From contig NZ_JAOQJW010000004.1 in NCBI RefSeq assembly GCF_025567265.1, positions 62,001 to 126,000 of the forward strand: a stretch of DNA of 64,000 bases, given 5' to 3'. Shown here in pieces: positions 41,576 through 50,078 of the stretch. The translations under genes and the position numbers were made by a program. The stretch is from Dorea_A amylophila. Lineage in GTDB: Bacteria > Bacillota > Clostridia > Lachnospirales > Lachnospiraceae. Numbering within the stretch: the first letter of the stretch is position 1; each line of letters starts with the position of its first letter. The notes under the pieces were generated by a model that was not told where the DNA came from, searched no databases, and was given only the letters and a program-made list of their open reading frames with translations.

Positions 41576-43075
41576 TTATTCTAATCCTTCTTCCTGTCTT
41601 TTTGTCACCTGACAGTAACGTGCATATGCCTGACTCCACTCTTCTGTATTCTGCGGTTCATAATAACAGGTCGCCTCAGAACGTTCAATGATCTCTCTTG
41701 CTTCTTTGATATCTTTGATCTGGCCAAGTGCGATCATCTGTACTGCAATATTTCCAAATGCAGTAGCTTCTACTGGTCCTGCAGCTACGCGGCAGCCGGT
41801 TGCATTAGCCGTCATCTGGCAGAGCAGTTTACTCTGGATTCCTCCACCGATCATATGGATCGTGTCATACTTCTTATTCAGGCAATACTGTATCTTATCC
41901 AGTTCCCTTCTGTATTTCATTGCAAGACTCTGATTGATGCAGCATACGATCTCGCCCGGCGTCTCCGGTACTGTCTGACCCGTCTGTTTACAATATTCAC
42001 GAATCCTGCGCGGCATATTGCCAGATGATACAAATTCTTCTGCATTGGCATCCACAAAGTTCTGGAATAATTCCACTTCTTTTGCCTGTGTCTCCAGCTC
42101 TCCGAAGCTATATTCATTGCCTTCCCGAATCCATTGCCTTCTGCTTTCCTGCACCATCCAAAGACCGGTCAGATTCTTAAGGAAATTAATCTTTCCTCCA
42201 TAACCGCCTTCATTCGATACATTCATCTCAAGTGATTTTTCTCCAATAACCGGCTCATCCAGTTCTGTGCCATACAGACTCCATGTACCACAACTGATAA
42301 AGATAAAATCTTTTTCCTGCGTTGGGACTGCTGCCGATGCACTCTGTGTATCATGAGAGGCTACAGCTATAACCTTCATCGAATTCACGCCAAGTTCTTC
42401 ACAGATTTCTTTTTTCAGAGGACCGACGATACTTCCACTTGCGATCAGCTCCGGGAATAATTCTTTCTTCAGTCCGATCCGTTCTATCACTTCTTCCGAC
42501 CACTCTCTTTTCCGGATATCCAGGAGTGAGGACGTTGTTGCCATCGTATACTCTGCTTTCTTTTCTCCTGTCAGGAAATAGTTAAAAAGATCCGGTGTAA
42601 AGAGGAATTTATTCGCTCTTTCTAACATCCATGGGCGATTTTCTTTCAATGCATTTAACTGAAAGATTGTATTGAAGTAGTTAAATTCATTTCCTGTTAT
42701 ATTATAAAGTTCTGATTTCGGGATCTTCGTAAATACTTTTCTGTCCATTCCGCGTGTCCGCTCATCACGATAATGTACGGCATTTTCCAGAAGTGCACCA
42801 TGTTCATCGATCAGTCCAAAATCCACGCCCCATGTATCAATCCCCATACTGTCGATGGTTCCATATTTTTTCGCTTTGACAATTCCCTGCTTGATCTCAA
42901 AGAACTGCCGGAGTGTATCCCAGTACATCGTTCCGTTTACGATAACAGGATCATTCGAAAAGCGGTGGATCTCTTTCATCTCTATTTTCCCATCTTTCAG
43001 GGCGCCGAGAATTGCCCTTCCACTGGAAGCACCAAAATCAAATGCCAGAACATAATGTGTATTCTGATTTTCCAT
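41576..43075 (-). CDS. Rhamnulokinase/L-fuculokinase (FGGY family)
   Basis: A 499-residue kinase. The N terminus (AFDFGASSGRAILG), IDTWGVDFGLID, VHYRDERTRGM, VIAVASHDTQSASAAVP, FISCGTWSLYG and IHMIGGGIQSKLLCQMTANATG follow the RhaB type. RhaB-type enzymes in Lachnospiraceae serve L-rhamnulose or L-fuculose, and the class II aldolase encoded just upstream accepts either 1-phosphate. I therefore assign the 6-deoxy-ketose pathway but not the sugar. AAAGGAG precedes the ATG at 43075. Confidence 0.9.
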   Translation of the reverse strand: MENQNTHYVLAFDFGASSGRAILGALKDGKIEMKEIHRFSNDPVIVNGTMYWDTLRQFFEIKQGIVKAKKYGTIDSMGIDTWGVDFGLIDEHGALLENAVHYRDERTRGMDRKVFTKIPKSELYNITGNEFNYFNTIFQLNALKENRPWMLERANKFLFTPDLFNYFLTGEKKAEYTMATTSSLLDIRKREWSEEVIERIGLKKELFPELIASGSIVGPLKKEICEELGVNSMKVIAVASHDTQSASAAVPTQEKDFIFISCGTWSLYGTELDEPVIGEKSLEMNVSNEGGYGGKINFLKNLTGLWMVQESRRQWIREGNEYSFGELETQAKEVELFQNFVDANAEEFVSSGNMPRRIREYCKQTGQTVPETPGEIVCCINQSLAMKYRRELDKIQYCLNKKYDTIHMIGGGIQSKLLCQMTANATGCRVAAGPVEATAFGNIAVQMIALGQIKDIKEAREIIERSEATCYYEPQNTEEWSQAYARYCQVTKRQEEGLE

Positions 43076-43117
43076 CCTGTACGCTCCTTTCTTTCCCGTT
43101 TTTCAGCTCTTTTGTGA

Positions 43118-43795
43118 TTATTTTTTCAGTTTGTCGGCAGGATGTCTTCCTGTCAGTCCATACTGGCTTCTCATAGAATAAAGTCTCAGTACCTGTTCTT
43201 CCGGAAGTTCTTTCGGGCCGCCAAGCATTTTTGCCTGATACAGAAGTCTTGCATAGAACTCCAGTGATTCCATCTTAAAATACGCATTCATCAGGGAATC
43301 GGAATAGGTCAAAGCTCCATGGTTTTCCAGAAGTACTGCATCATAATAATCCAGATATTCTGCAACTGCATCCGGAATCTCGTCTGTAGAAGGTGTTCCG
43401 TATTTTGCAAGCGGTACTTCTCCAAGTGACAGTACTGCTTCCGGCATGATCTTCTCTGTCAGACCCATTCCACAACATGCGAATGATGTTGCATACATCG
43501 GATGTGCATGTACAACAGATTTTACATCTGGTCTTTCTTTATAAACACGCATATGCATCTTAATTTCCGAAGAGGGACGGAATCCTTCATTAGCCTCTAA
43601 TACATTCGCATTCTCATCTACTTTACAGATGAATTCCGGTGTCATGAACCCTTTACTTACACCTGTTGGTGTGCATAAGAATTCGTGATCGTTTAATTTT
43701 ACGGAAAAGTTTCCATCATTAGCCGCCACCATGCCTTTGTTATATACGCGTCTGCCCACTTCACACATCTGTTCCTTGATTTCTAATTCTGTCAT
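43118..43795 (-). CDS. Class II aldolase (L-fuculose/rhamnulose-1-phosphate type)
   Basis: A 225-residue zinc aldolase. Catalytic glutamate E77 (RPSSEIKMHM) and zinc ligands H96, H98 (VVHAHPMYAT) and H159 (LLENHGAL) are in FucA order. NDGNFSVKL and CTPTGVSKG bind phosphate. The product would be dihydroxyacetone phosphate plus L-lactaldehyde. It is followed 42 bases later by the FGGY kinase and preceded by a chimeric gene remnant, all on one strand. Confidence 0.92.
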   Translation of the reverse strand: MTELEIKEQMCEVGRRVYNKGMVAANDGNFSVKLNDHEFLCTPTGVSKGFMTPEFICKVDENANVLEANEGFRPSSEIKMHMRVYKERPDVKSVVHAHPMYATSFACCGMGLTEKIMPEAVLSLGEVPLAKYGTPSTDEIPDAVAEYLDYYDAVLLENHGALTYSDSLMNAYFKMESLEFYARLLYQAKMLGGPKELPEEQVLRLYSMRSQYGLTGRHPADKLKK

Positions 43796-43825
43796 CTTTT
43801 TTCCTCCTTGATCTCTTAGATTCTT

Positions 43826-44344
43826 TTACAATCTGACTGCCGCCTGATTGATATAATACATTGCTGCTCCGATCGCGATCACATTCTCTCCATCTTCACA
43901 GACTTTTACATAATCCTTTGCACTTTCTTCCCGGTAGATATCCTGGCTGTCCAGAATCCCCCATACTTTTTCGATGAAGTAGTCCGCATATTCTCCCAGT
44001 TCACCGCCGATCAGCACCGTGTCATCATACAGCATACGGATATTGAATACCGCATCACTGAGTCTTTCCACATACGGATACCCCATCTTACTGATCACGA
44101 CACCAGCTGGTGCAAGGAATGCAAAGCTGGATCCTAGATACGCCGGTGACTTCGCTTTTGTCACCACGATAAAGATCAGCGTTCCCACACCGTTCATAAA
44201 AAGTACGATCGCTGGATTGATTCCGAATATGAACGGAACCAGCACCGATGCCCCAAACATCGCAAACATATGCTGGATACTAAGTGGCAGCAATAGTTTC
44301 AATGGTACTTTTTCTTCTACCTGGATAATCTTATGACTTTCCAT
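43826..44344 (-). pseudogene. Chimeric remnant: uracil permease N terminus fused to ROK C terminus
   Basis: A 172-residue open frame made of two unrelated halves. Residues 1-95 are the start of a UraA/xanthine-uracil permease (VPLKLLLPLSIQHMFAMFGASVLVPFIFGINP, AYLGSSFAFLAPAGVVISKMGYPY), normally about 420 residues. Residues 96-172 read like the end of a ROK-family sugar regulator/kinase (LSDAVFNIRMLYDDTVLIGGELGEYADYF, ENVIAIGAAMYYI), normally about 400 residues. An in-frame deletion joining uraA to a downstream rok gene explains it. AGGAGG precedes the ATG, so it may still be translated, but neither function can survive. Confidence 0.8.
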
Positions 44345-44376
44345 AGTTCATTTTCCTCCTCTTTTTCCTTTGTCTT

Positions 44377-44416
44377 AAAAAAGAGGTATGAGAATTACAC
44401 ATCTCATACCTCTTTA
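44377..44416 (-). terminator. Terminator after xylB
   Basis: AAAGAGGTATGAGA pairs perfectly with TCTCATACCTCTTT around an eight-base loop; T6 follows on the minus strand. Confidence 0.88.
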
Positions 44417-44474
44417 TCTAAGATTTCACTCTTCAAGTTATTTTAACATATCCGCCTTATCCACGGAAGTGAAA

Positions 44475-45941
44475 TCAACATTTTTCATATAAGCATTTTA
44501 CAGTCGGATAGATTTTCCTGAACTGCTGGTATCGTTCTTCATACTTTGTTGTCAGTTCCGTATCCGGTTCTACTGTATCTACGACCTTTACAATCTTGGC
44601 AGCCGCAGCCTCTACATCCGGATATGCTCCGCATCCTACTGCTGCCAGCATTGCTCCGCCAAGCGCCGGCCCTTCTTCGCTCTCTACCACATCCACCTTC
44701 AGATTCATGATATTGGCGATCATCTTCTTCCAGAGCGGGCTCTTCGCCCCTCCGCCGCAGATCCTGGTTCTTTCAATCTTAATTCCAAGCCTTCTTGCAA
44801 CTTCCAGTGAATCACGCAGGCCAAATGCAACCCCTTCCAATACTGCCTGTGTCATATCTTTACGGGTAGTATCCATGGACATTCCGATAAACATTGCTCT
44901 TGCATCCGGATTATTATGCGGAGATCTCTCTCCCATCAGATACGGCAGATAGAATACACGATTTTCGCCAAGCTTTGTAATTCCGTCCTGTTCCGCTGCA
45001 AAATCTTTTGTCTTCAGAATCTCTTCGTTCCACCATTTGTTGCAGGATGCAGCACTCAACATACATCCCATCAGATGATAGTACCCGTCCGCATGTGCAA
45101 ATGAATGCAGTGCATTGTTCTCGTCTACTCCGAACTTGTTACTGGATATAAAGATTGTTCCGGATGTTCCGAGGGAAATATTGCACATTCCGTCCCCGAC
45201 TGTTCCGGTTCCCACTGCTGCCGCAGCATTATCTCCTGCACCGGCAATTACTTTTACATTCTCTGAAAACCCAAGCTCATCTGCGACTTCTTTTTTCAGC
45301 GTTCCAACTACTTCAAAACTTTCGTATAATTTTGGCAGTTTATCTTCTGTAATCCCGCAAATGTCCATCATCTCTTTTGACCAGCAGCGATTCTTCACAT
45401 CCATAAGCAACATACCGGAAGCATCCGATACATCCGTACAGAAAGAACCGGATAGCTTATAAGCCAGATAATCTTTCGGCAGCATGATTTTTGTGATCTT
45501 TGCAAAATTCTCCGGCTCATGTTTCTTCATCCAGAGAATCTTTGGTGCTGTAAATCCGGCAAATGCAATGTTCGCCGTATACTCAGACAATTTCTCTTTT
45601 CCGATCACTTCATTCAGATACTCCGTCTCTTCTCCTGTTCTTCCGTCATTCCATAGAATTGCCGGACGAATGACTTTGTCATCTTTATCCAACGCAACCA
45701 ATCCATGCATCTGTCCTCCGAAGCTGATTCCTGCTACCTGTGACTTATCACACTCTGCCGTCAGTTCTTTGATTCCCTCCATCGATTTTTCAAACCAGTC
45801 TTCCGGTTTCTGCTCTGACCATCCCGGATGCGGGAAGAAGAGCGGATATTCTTTCGAAACAATCTTTTTAATGTCTCCGGTCTCATCCATCACCAGAAGT
45901 TTTACTGCTGACGTTCCAAGATCTACACCTATGTATAACAT
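44475..45941 (-). CDS. xylB: Xylulokinase
   Basis: A 488-residue FGGY kinase phosphorylating D-xylulose to xylulose 5-phosphate. IGVDLGTSAVKLLVMD, HPGWSEQKPEDWF, SFGGQMHGLVALD, RPAILWNDGRTGEE, FAGFTAPKILWMKKHEPE, AGAGDNAAAAVGTG, GERSPHNNPDARA and RICGGGAKSPLWKKMIANI are the full XylB set. No xylose isomerase gene lies in the window. A degenerate GGDEF fragment lies 22 bases upstream and the uraA/ROK chimera downstream, so the locus has been rearranged. Confidence 0.95.
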   Translation of the reverse strand: MLYIGVDLGTSAVKLLVMDETGDIKKIVSKEYPLFFPHPGWSEQKPEDWFEKSMEGIKELTAECDKSQVAGISFGGQMHGLVALDKDDKVIRPAILWNDGRTGEETEYLNEVIGKEKLSEYTANIAFAGFTAPKILWMKKHEPENFAKITKIMLPKDYLAYKLSGSFCTDVSDASGMLLMDVKNRCWSKEMMDICGITEDKLPKLYESFEVVGTLKKEVADELGFSENVKVIAGAGDNAAAAVGTGTVGDGMCNISLGTSGTIFISSNKFGVDENNALHSFAHADGYYHLMGCMLSAASCNKWWNEEILKTKDFAAEQDGITKLGENRVFYLPYLMGERSPHNNPDARAMFIGMSMDTTRKDMTQAVLEGVAFGLRDSLEVARRLGIKIERTRICGGGAKSPLWKKMIANIMNLKVDVVESEEGPALGGAMLAAVGCGAYPDVEAAAAKIVKVVDTVEPDTELTTKYEERYQQFRKIYPTVKCLYEKC

Positions 45942-45963
45942 CCTTTACCTCCATAATCACTTT

Positions 45964-46386
45964 TTATAACATCTTCATTTTTCCTTCACTAAACTCTGCT
46001 TCTGCATGCTTTTCGTTCAAAAGCCGCATCTTTCCACACCGGTCAATCAATTCGTCAATATTTTCTTTTCCTATTGTATTATTGTATATTGCACCTATCG
46101 AGGAGGAAAATGGCAGATCCTCTTCTTCCCCTTTTTTTCTGAATGCCTCTTTTAGTTGTTGTATGTAGAGCTCTAATTCTACCGGTTCCATTAGCCAGAA
46201 GCAAAAAATATTCTCTGATACCCTGCGGATTTTTACATCCTCTTTTGCGGATTCCTGAAGAATCTGAACTCCTTTTCTAAGGATATTTTCTGTGTAAAGT
46301 ATTCCGTATTTTCCTTTGAAATACTCTATATGATTGATACTAACAGACAGAAATGCATATATTTTGACATAGAAAAACACACGCAT
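45964..46386 (-). pseudogene. Degenerate GGDEF-domain fragment
   Basis: A 140-residue open frame with the outline of a diguanylate cyclase domain: INHIEYFKGKYG (D-x-FK region), a helix ending ILQESAKEDVKIRRVSENIFCFWL where R-x-GGDEF-x-x-x would be, then SSIGAIYNNTIGKENIDELIDRCGKMRLLNEKH like the C-terminal A-D-x-A-M-Y helix. The catalytic GGDEF is replaced by VSENIF, so no cyclase activity is expected. There is no RBS before the first ATG. It is probably the 3' end of a larger, decayed regulator, perhaps one that controlled xylB. Confidence 0.55.
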
Positions 46387-46429
46387 GTTAAATAGACGGT
46401 TTCACAGGCTAAATAGACATCCAAATATG

Positions 46430-47356
46430 CTATTTACCATCTAAAATTTCATGTCTTAACCATTCTGTTGCTCCTACATATTGAACTGCTTTTGCTCCAT
46501 ATCTATTGCCTTCCTTTGCACATTCTATTACACTTCTGCCGGCCAGTAACGCACTCATGAATCCTGCTGCAAAACTATCCCCTGCCCCTGTAGTATCTAT
46601 ACATTCCACATCTTCTACTGCCGTAATCCAATATTTATCCTCATCTGTCCTTACATAACAGCCACGCTTTCCACATTTAATGATTACATTTCCCACACCA
46701 GTATGTTTGATCTGTTCTGCAGCCTCTTCTACATTTCTGGTTTTTGTCAAAAGCATAGCCTCTTCGTCGTTCGGGAATAAATAATCTATATATGAAAAAG
46801 CATCTGCCATGTCTTTTATTGTCTCCTCTTTCTTACGTTTTGTCATATCAGCACAGACAATCTTCCCCTGTCTCTTTGCGATCCTAAATATATCCTTTAA
46901 TTCAACCGGTCCGATCTCAGGAAACACAAAAATGCTTGCAAAACATACAATCTTCACACTATCCGGAAACGGCATCCGGATATACTCCTTCCTAAGACTC
47001 CTGAGTGTTCCATATGGATTTGTCAAAAAACTTCTTGATCCGTTTTCGTCCACAAGCACCACATTCATACCGGTTATCTGCTCATTCCTTACACTTTCAT
47101 TTCTGATGACCATACCGCATTCCCGACAGTGATTTAATATGAATTTTCCGGCTTCATCCTCTCCAATTACTGTTTCTAATTGAACTTTATGTCCTGTCTT
47201 TGCAAGAATCGTTGCTTCATTCAGCGCATCCCCTCCTGTTGTCATATGAATATCTTCGACAGGGTAGGAACCTGTATCAAACACCTTGGTATTCACCGGT
47301 CTGGCCAGTATATCTATGATTGCCGCTCCTATAATCAGGATTTCTGGATTCTGCAT
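46430..47356 (-). CDS. PfkB-family carbohydrate kinase
   Basis: A 308-residue ribokinase-fold sugar kinase. The N-terminal substrate motif is TTGGDALNEATILAKTG (about residues 39-55), with PNDEEAMLLTKTRNVEEA in the middle and the catalytic/anion-hole motif DTTGAGDSFAAGFMSALL near residues 255-272. The family includes ribokinase, fructokinase and 2-keto-3-deoxygluconate kinase; the substrate is not readable. It is the last chromosomal gene before the integrated element and is followed by the hairpin at 47437-47480 only on the opposite strand. Confidence 0.88.
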   Translation of the reverse strand: MQNPEILIIGAAIIDILARPVNTKVFDTGSYPVEDIHMTTGGDALNEATILAKTGHKVQLETVIGEDEAGKFILNHCRECGMVIRNESVRNEQITGMNVVLVDENGSRSFLTNPYGTLRSLRKEYIRMPFPDSVKIVCFASIFVFPEIGPVELKDIFRIAKRQGKIVCADMTKRKKEETIKDMADAFSYIDYLFPNDEEAMLLTKTRNVEEAAEQIKHTGVGNVIIKCGKRGCYVRTDEDKYWITAVEDVECIDTTGAGDSFAAGFMSALLAGRSVIECAKEGNRYGAKAVQYVGATEWLRHEILDGK

Positions 47357-47436
47357 ATTTTCCCTTCTCCTATTAATTGTCTTATGGTTAAATCTGTTTT
47401 TATTAATATCATAACATAATTTCTCGGGGCATAAAA

Positions 47437-47480
47437 TAAAAAAACAGGTAAGAATGTTTCCATTCTTACCTGCATTTTTT
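47437..47480. terminator. Probable original terminator of tuf, displaced by integration
   Basis: CAGGTAAGAATG pairs perfectly with CATTCTTACCTG around TTTC, with A8 on the left and T6 on the right. It sits 34 bases beyond the left attachment repeat, in the position a tuf terminator would occupy before insertion of the element. Confidence 0.8.
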
Positions 47481-47513
47481 ATATTTGAGTTAATATTCTG
47501 ATAACAGATTATG

Positions 47514-47568
47514 ATTACTCGATGATTGTAGCAACACGTCCTGATCCTACAGTACGTCCACCTTCACG
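47514..47568 (-). repeat. Left attachment site: 55-bp copy of the tuf 3' end
   Basis: These 55 bases are identical to 56784-56838, the last 18 codons of tuf with its stop and one flanking base. Identity breaks off at 47569. It is the duplicated core expected after site-specific integration. Confidence 0.93.
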
Positions 47569-47669
47569 ATACTTTAATCCCGTTTTATCTCATATTTTTT
47601 ATGGTTTTCTCTCCAAAATACAGTGAAAAACGGCTGAATTGCACCACCTATTTTGATTTGCCTGATTTC

Positions 47670-47689
47670 TTGGCACCGTTTTGGCACCG
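47670..47689 (+). repeat. Left arm repeat of the element
   Basis: The 20-base sequence TTGGCACCGTTTTGGCACCG, itself a direct repeat of TTGGCACCG, occurs here and identically at 56570-56589 near the other end. This suits integrase arm-type binding sites. Confidence 0.7.
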
Positions 47690-47748
47690 GAGAATACTCA
47701 AACCGATTCTCTTCTGTAGATACTAGATACTTCTCTACCAACTTTATA

Positions 47749-47777
47749 TTGCACCGGTAATTTTTAACTGTTATAAT
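47749..47777 (+). promoter_or_regulatory. Promoter of the type I toxin mRNA
   Basis: TTGCAC (47749-47754) and a consensus TATAAT (47772-47777) are spaced by 17 bases. Transcription would start near 47784 and give a 5' leader of about 160 bases before the toxin ATG. Confidence 0.8.
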
Positions 47778-47806
47778 CGAAACATGGGTGCTACCATAAC
47801 GGTAGG

Positions 47807-47892
47807 CGGTTAGTCCTTCTCCAGAGGGTTGCAGAGTGCCAGTGGCACTCGTTTTGCAACGACCGAAGTGAAACGGAGACCTGTGACCCTCT
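47807..47892 (+). other. Structured 5' leader of the toxin mRNA
   Basis: Nested stems are visible: AGAGGG/CCCTCT (47823-47828 with 47887-47892), TTGCA/TGCAA (47829-47833 with 47855-47859), and GAGTGCCA/TGGCACTC (47834-47841 with 47843-47850). CGGTTAGTCC (47807-47816) is complementary to GGACTAACCG at 48099-48108 beyond the gene. Such folding is typical of type I toxin mRNAs that are kept untranslated until processed. Confidence 0.6.
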
Positions 47893-47942
47893 GATTACAT
47901 AGAAACCTGTAAAGGAATCCAGTGGAAAGGAGGGCTAAGCCA

Positions 47943-48041
47943 ATGAGTATTATTGACTTCATAGCAGTAGTGAGCTTCGGCTTAACCTGCTTTAGTATCG
48001 GATATACATTAGGCAAAGATAATCATAAACCACAAAAATAA
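47943..48041 (+). CDS. Small holin-like membrane toxin (type I TA system)
   Basis: A 32-residue peptide, starting MSIIDFIAVVSFGLTCFSIG and ending with a basic tail (GKDNHKPQK). A single membrane helix spans about residues 4-24. The strong RBS AAGGAGGG lies nine bases before the ATG. It resembles the short 'putative holin-like toxin' peptides common on Firmicutes mobile elements. The long folded leader, tight terminator and convergent antisense promoter support a type I toxin gene whose peptide would damage the membrane if overproduced. The frame is too short for ordinary gene calling. Confidence 0.8.
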   Translation: MSIIDFIAVVSFGLTCFSIGYTLGKDNHKPQK

Positions 48042-48131
48042 CCGCCCTGGTCTGGTAAACTAAGCGGTTATCTTTGATGATATTCTAAATAGTAAAACGG
48101 ACTAACCGTCTATCGGTAGCACTCTTTTTCT
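48033..48131 (-). ncRNA. Antisense RNA antitoxin
   Basis: A minus-strand promoter, TTGACA (48161-48166) and TAATAT (48138-48143) with a 17-base spacer, points toward the toxin gene. The predicted RNA starts near 48131 and ends at the hairpin ATAACCGC/GCGGTTAT (48038-48071), which on this strand is followed directly by T5. It would be about 100 nt and overlap the 3' end of the toxin mRNA, as RatA does with TxpA. Confidence 0.75.
48038..48071. terminator. Shared terminator of toxin mRNA and antisense RNA
   Basis: ATAACCGC pairs with GCGGTTAT around an 18-base loop. The stop codon of the toxin is in the left arm. T5 follows on the minus strand; on the plus strand the tail is weaker (TCTTTG). 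Confidence 0.75.
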
Positions 48132-48214
48132 ATAATCATATTAGCACGCATCTGTGGAAATGTCAAAAATTTTCTTCTTTCTCAACTATATCTATTTCCA
48201 TACATTTTTACAAC

Positions 48215-49270
48215 CTATTTCAAGTGTTCCTCAAAAATTAATTCGAGTTCCTTATTCCCTCTCAAGAATTCATACTCTTTCTTATTTTCAATTTCCGAAT
48301 ACAATTCACGAACAAAATTTTTTCCAACTCCCGAAAAGGCTTTTCCCTGTGCAGTATCTTCATACCTGTAATACAAAGGGGATTGTGTCATATTCCAAGG
48401 CTTCTGTGATTCACTTAATAATTGCTTAATTAACTGAACACATTTTTCTACATCTTTTCGATATCCAGCAATCAGCAGATATGGCACTGTGTTGCCGTAA
48501 TTCCATAGTCCAAACAACGATATCATGTGATCTGTAATCTCAGCAATTCTCTCTGCTTTATCATGGTTTCCTGTTTCTTCTTCCATTTCAATTAACTTAT
48601 ACAAGTAGCTTTGAATATTGACAACTGCCTGTAGCAGTTTCCCTTCCAGGAATAACGCAGCAGTGTCTGTTCCTTCCTGATGTGCTAATACACTTGTTTT
48701 CATAATCGTTGCATCAATTACAGTATCAGGAATTTTTTTCAAAAGGGCATTTGCTTCTTCATATTTCTCCATTTGGACATATTTTGTTGCAAGTATAAAA
48801 ACGCTTGAATTTCTCACTCTTTCATCCTGACTGTCTGCTGTTCGTTCCAGCCACTCAATAATAGCTGTATTATATTCCATTCGTTCTTCGCCATTAAGAT
48901 CTGACAAAGTCAAAGATCCGTTCAGAACGGTTGCGATCGTATATATTAATAAGTCGCAATGAGGATACTCCTGTATTTTACGAGATGCCATCTCGAAAGC
49001 CTCTGTAAAGCTGTCCAATGAAACTTCCGAAAGTTCATTCACAAATTGTCCAATCTCTTTTTCGGTCAATTCTTCACGAAACGAAAACAATTCATTCATA
49101 TCAATTTTCAATAATCGTGCCAAAGCTGGAAGTAATGAGATATCCGGATATGTATTTCCCTTTTCCCATTTATTTACCGCAGGAGTAGAAACACCCAGAT
49201 AATTTGCCACCTGTTCTTGTGTTAATCCCTCAGTTTTTCGATAGTTTTTTATCTGCTCACCAATACGCAT
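48215..49270 (-). CDS. XRE-family regulator with helical-repeat C-terminal domain
   Basis: A 351-residue regulator. The HTH_3 domain is at residues 1-60 (IGEQIKNYRKTEGLTQEQVANYLGVSTPAVNKWEKGNTYPDISLLPALARLLKI). The rest is helical and TPR-like (about 75-350, YPHCDLLIYTIATVLNG, YVQMEKYEEANALLKKIP, HDKAERIAEITDHMISLFG). Such proteins, frequent in Firmicutes, often govern an adjacent transporter, but none is beside it here. The start is the ATG at 49270 with AGGAGG upstream; a GTG nine bases earlier overlaps the RBS. It is cargo of the element. Confidence 0.88.
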   Translation of the reverse strand: MRIGEQIKNYRKTEGLTQEQVANYLGVSTPAVNKWEKGNTYPDISLLPALARLLKIDMNELFSFREELTEKEIGQFVNELSEVSLDSFTEAFEMASRKIQEYPHCDLLIYTIATVLNGSLTLSDLNGEERMEYNTAIIEWLERTADSQDERVRNSSVFILATKYVQMEKYEEANALLKKIPDTVIDATIMKTSVLAHQEGTDTAALFLEGKLLQAVVNIQSYLYKLIEMEEETGNHDKAERIAEITDHMISLFGLWNYGNTVPYLLIAGYRKDVEKCVQLIKQLLSESQKPWNMTQSPLYYRYEDTAQGKAFSGVGKNFVRELYSEIENKKEYEFLRGNKELELIFEEHLK

Positions 49271-49490
49271 TGTTCGCACCTCCTGTCCTTATTTCCATTA
49301 TAGCGTTCCCAATACATGTTTACAATTGAGCCTTTGTTTACTTATTACTTTCTTTTTTTAACTTTCAATTAATTTTCTCTAATATTTATATCATCAGCAA
49401 CAAACTGCCCACAAATTTAAGAACGGGCTACTAACCCTCAAACGACAGTGCATTACATTGCATCAGCTAAACCAACCTTGTTATCCTGAA

Positions 49491-50078
49491 TCACCACTCC
49501 TTCATCTTCGCTTCATGCCTATTTTTCATAATTTGCAACTGGTATATAATGACAGGGATTAGAAAAATCACAGCAACTATGCCTAAAATAACAGACCGAT
49601 TTACGGTAGCAAATGCCACGAGCATAAGCATTAATAAAAGCCAGGGATTTCGCAAATTACTGTAATAATTTGCCCTATCTTCATAGGACGTATGAAGTTC
49701 AAAAGGTTTTCCATCATTTTCTTTTTCTACAATCAGCAATTCCCTGTTAAATGTTGTAGTGTTTGTTGCAATACGACCGCCAATTTCAGCCCACGGACGC
49801 CAGCGAACTTTACCAACAGAATAATTAAGATTGATATTTTTATAGAATACGGAATATCCCATTTCTTCCAAGAAATCATGGTAATCTTCAGCATTAGCTT
49901 TTGATTTTTGTCCTATAAACTCCACGCAATATTGAACTTGACCTGGCTTACATTTTTCAAATTCATAGAGTAATTTTCCCGTTCGAATAAGGCGATAACC
50001 TTTTTCAGCCATCTTATTCAGCCAGTTTTTCTGTACCGTCAATAGCCCGCCAAAAAAACGATAACACTTTTTGCTCAT
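49491..50078 (-). CDS. DUF2812 membrane protein paired with PadR
   Basis: A 195-residue protein. The N-terminal DUF2812 domain (about 1-120: KNWLNKMAEKGYRLIRTGKLLYEFEKCKPGQVQYCVEF, DYHDFLEEMGYSVFYKNINLNYSVG) is followed by two membrane helices (about 145-185). The ATG overlaps the padR stop by four bases (ATGA), so translation is coupled. The PadR-DUF2812 pair is a recurrent unit thought to sense membrane or antibiotic stress; the effector is unknown. Confidence 0.87.
   Translation of the reverse strand: MSKKCYRFFGGLLTVQKNWLNKMAEKGYRLIRTGKLLYEFEKCKPGQVQYCVEFIGQKSKANAEDYHDFLEEMGYSVFYKNINLNYSVGKVRWRPWAEIGGRIATNTTTFNRELLIVEKENDGKPFELHTSYEDRANYYSNLRNPWLLLMLMLVAFATVNRSVILGIVAVIFLIPVIIYQLQIMKNRHEAKMKEW

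Noticed and set aside
47810..48016. 68-codon minus-strand frame across the toxin locus
   Set aside because: It is antisense to the toxin leader and peptide and lacks an RBS; the region is better explained by structured RNA and the 32-residue toxin.
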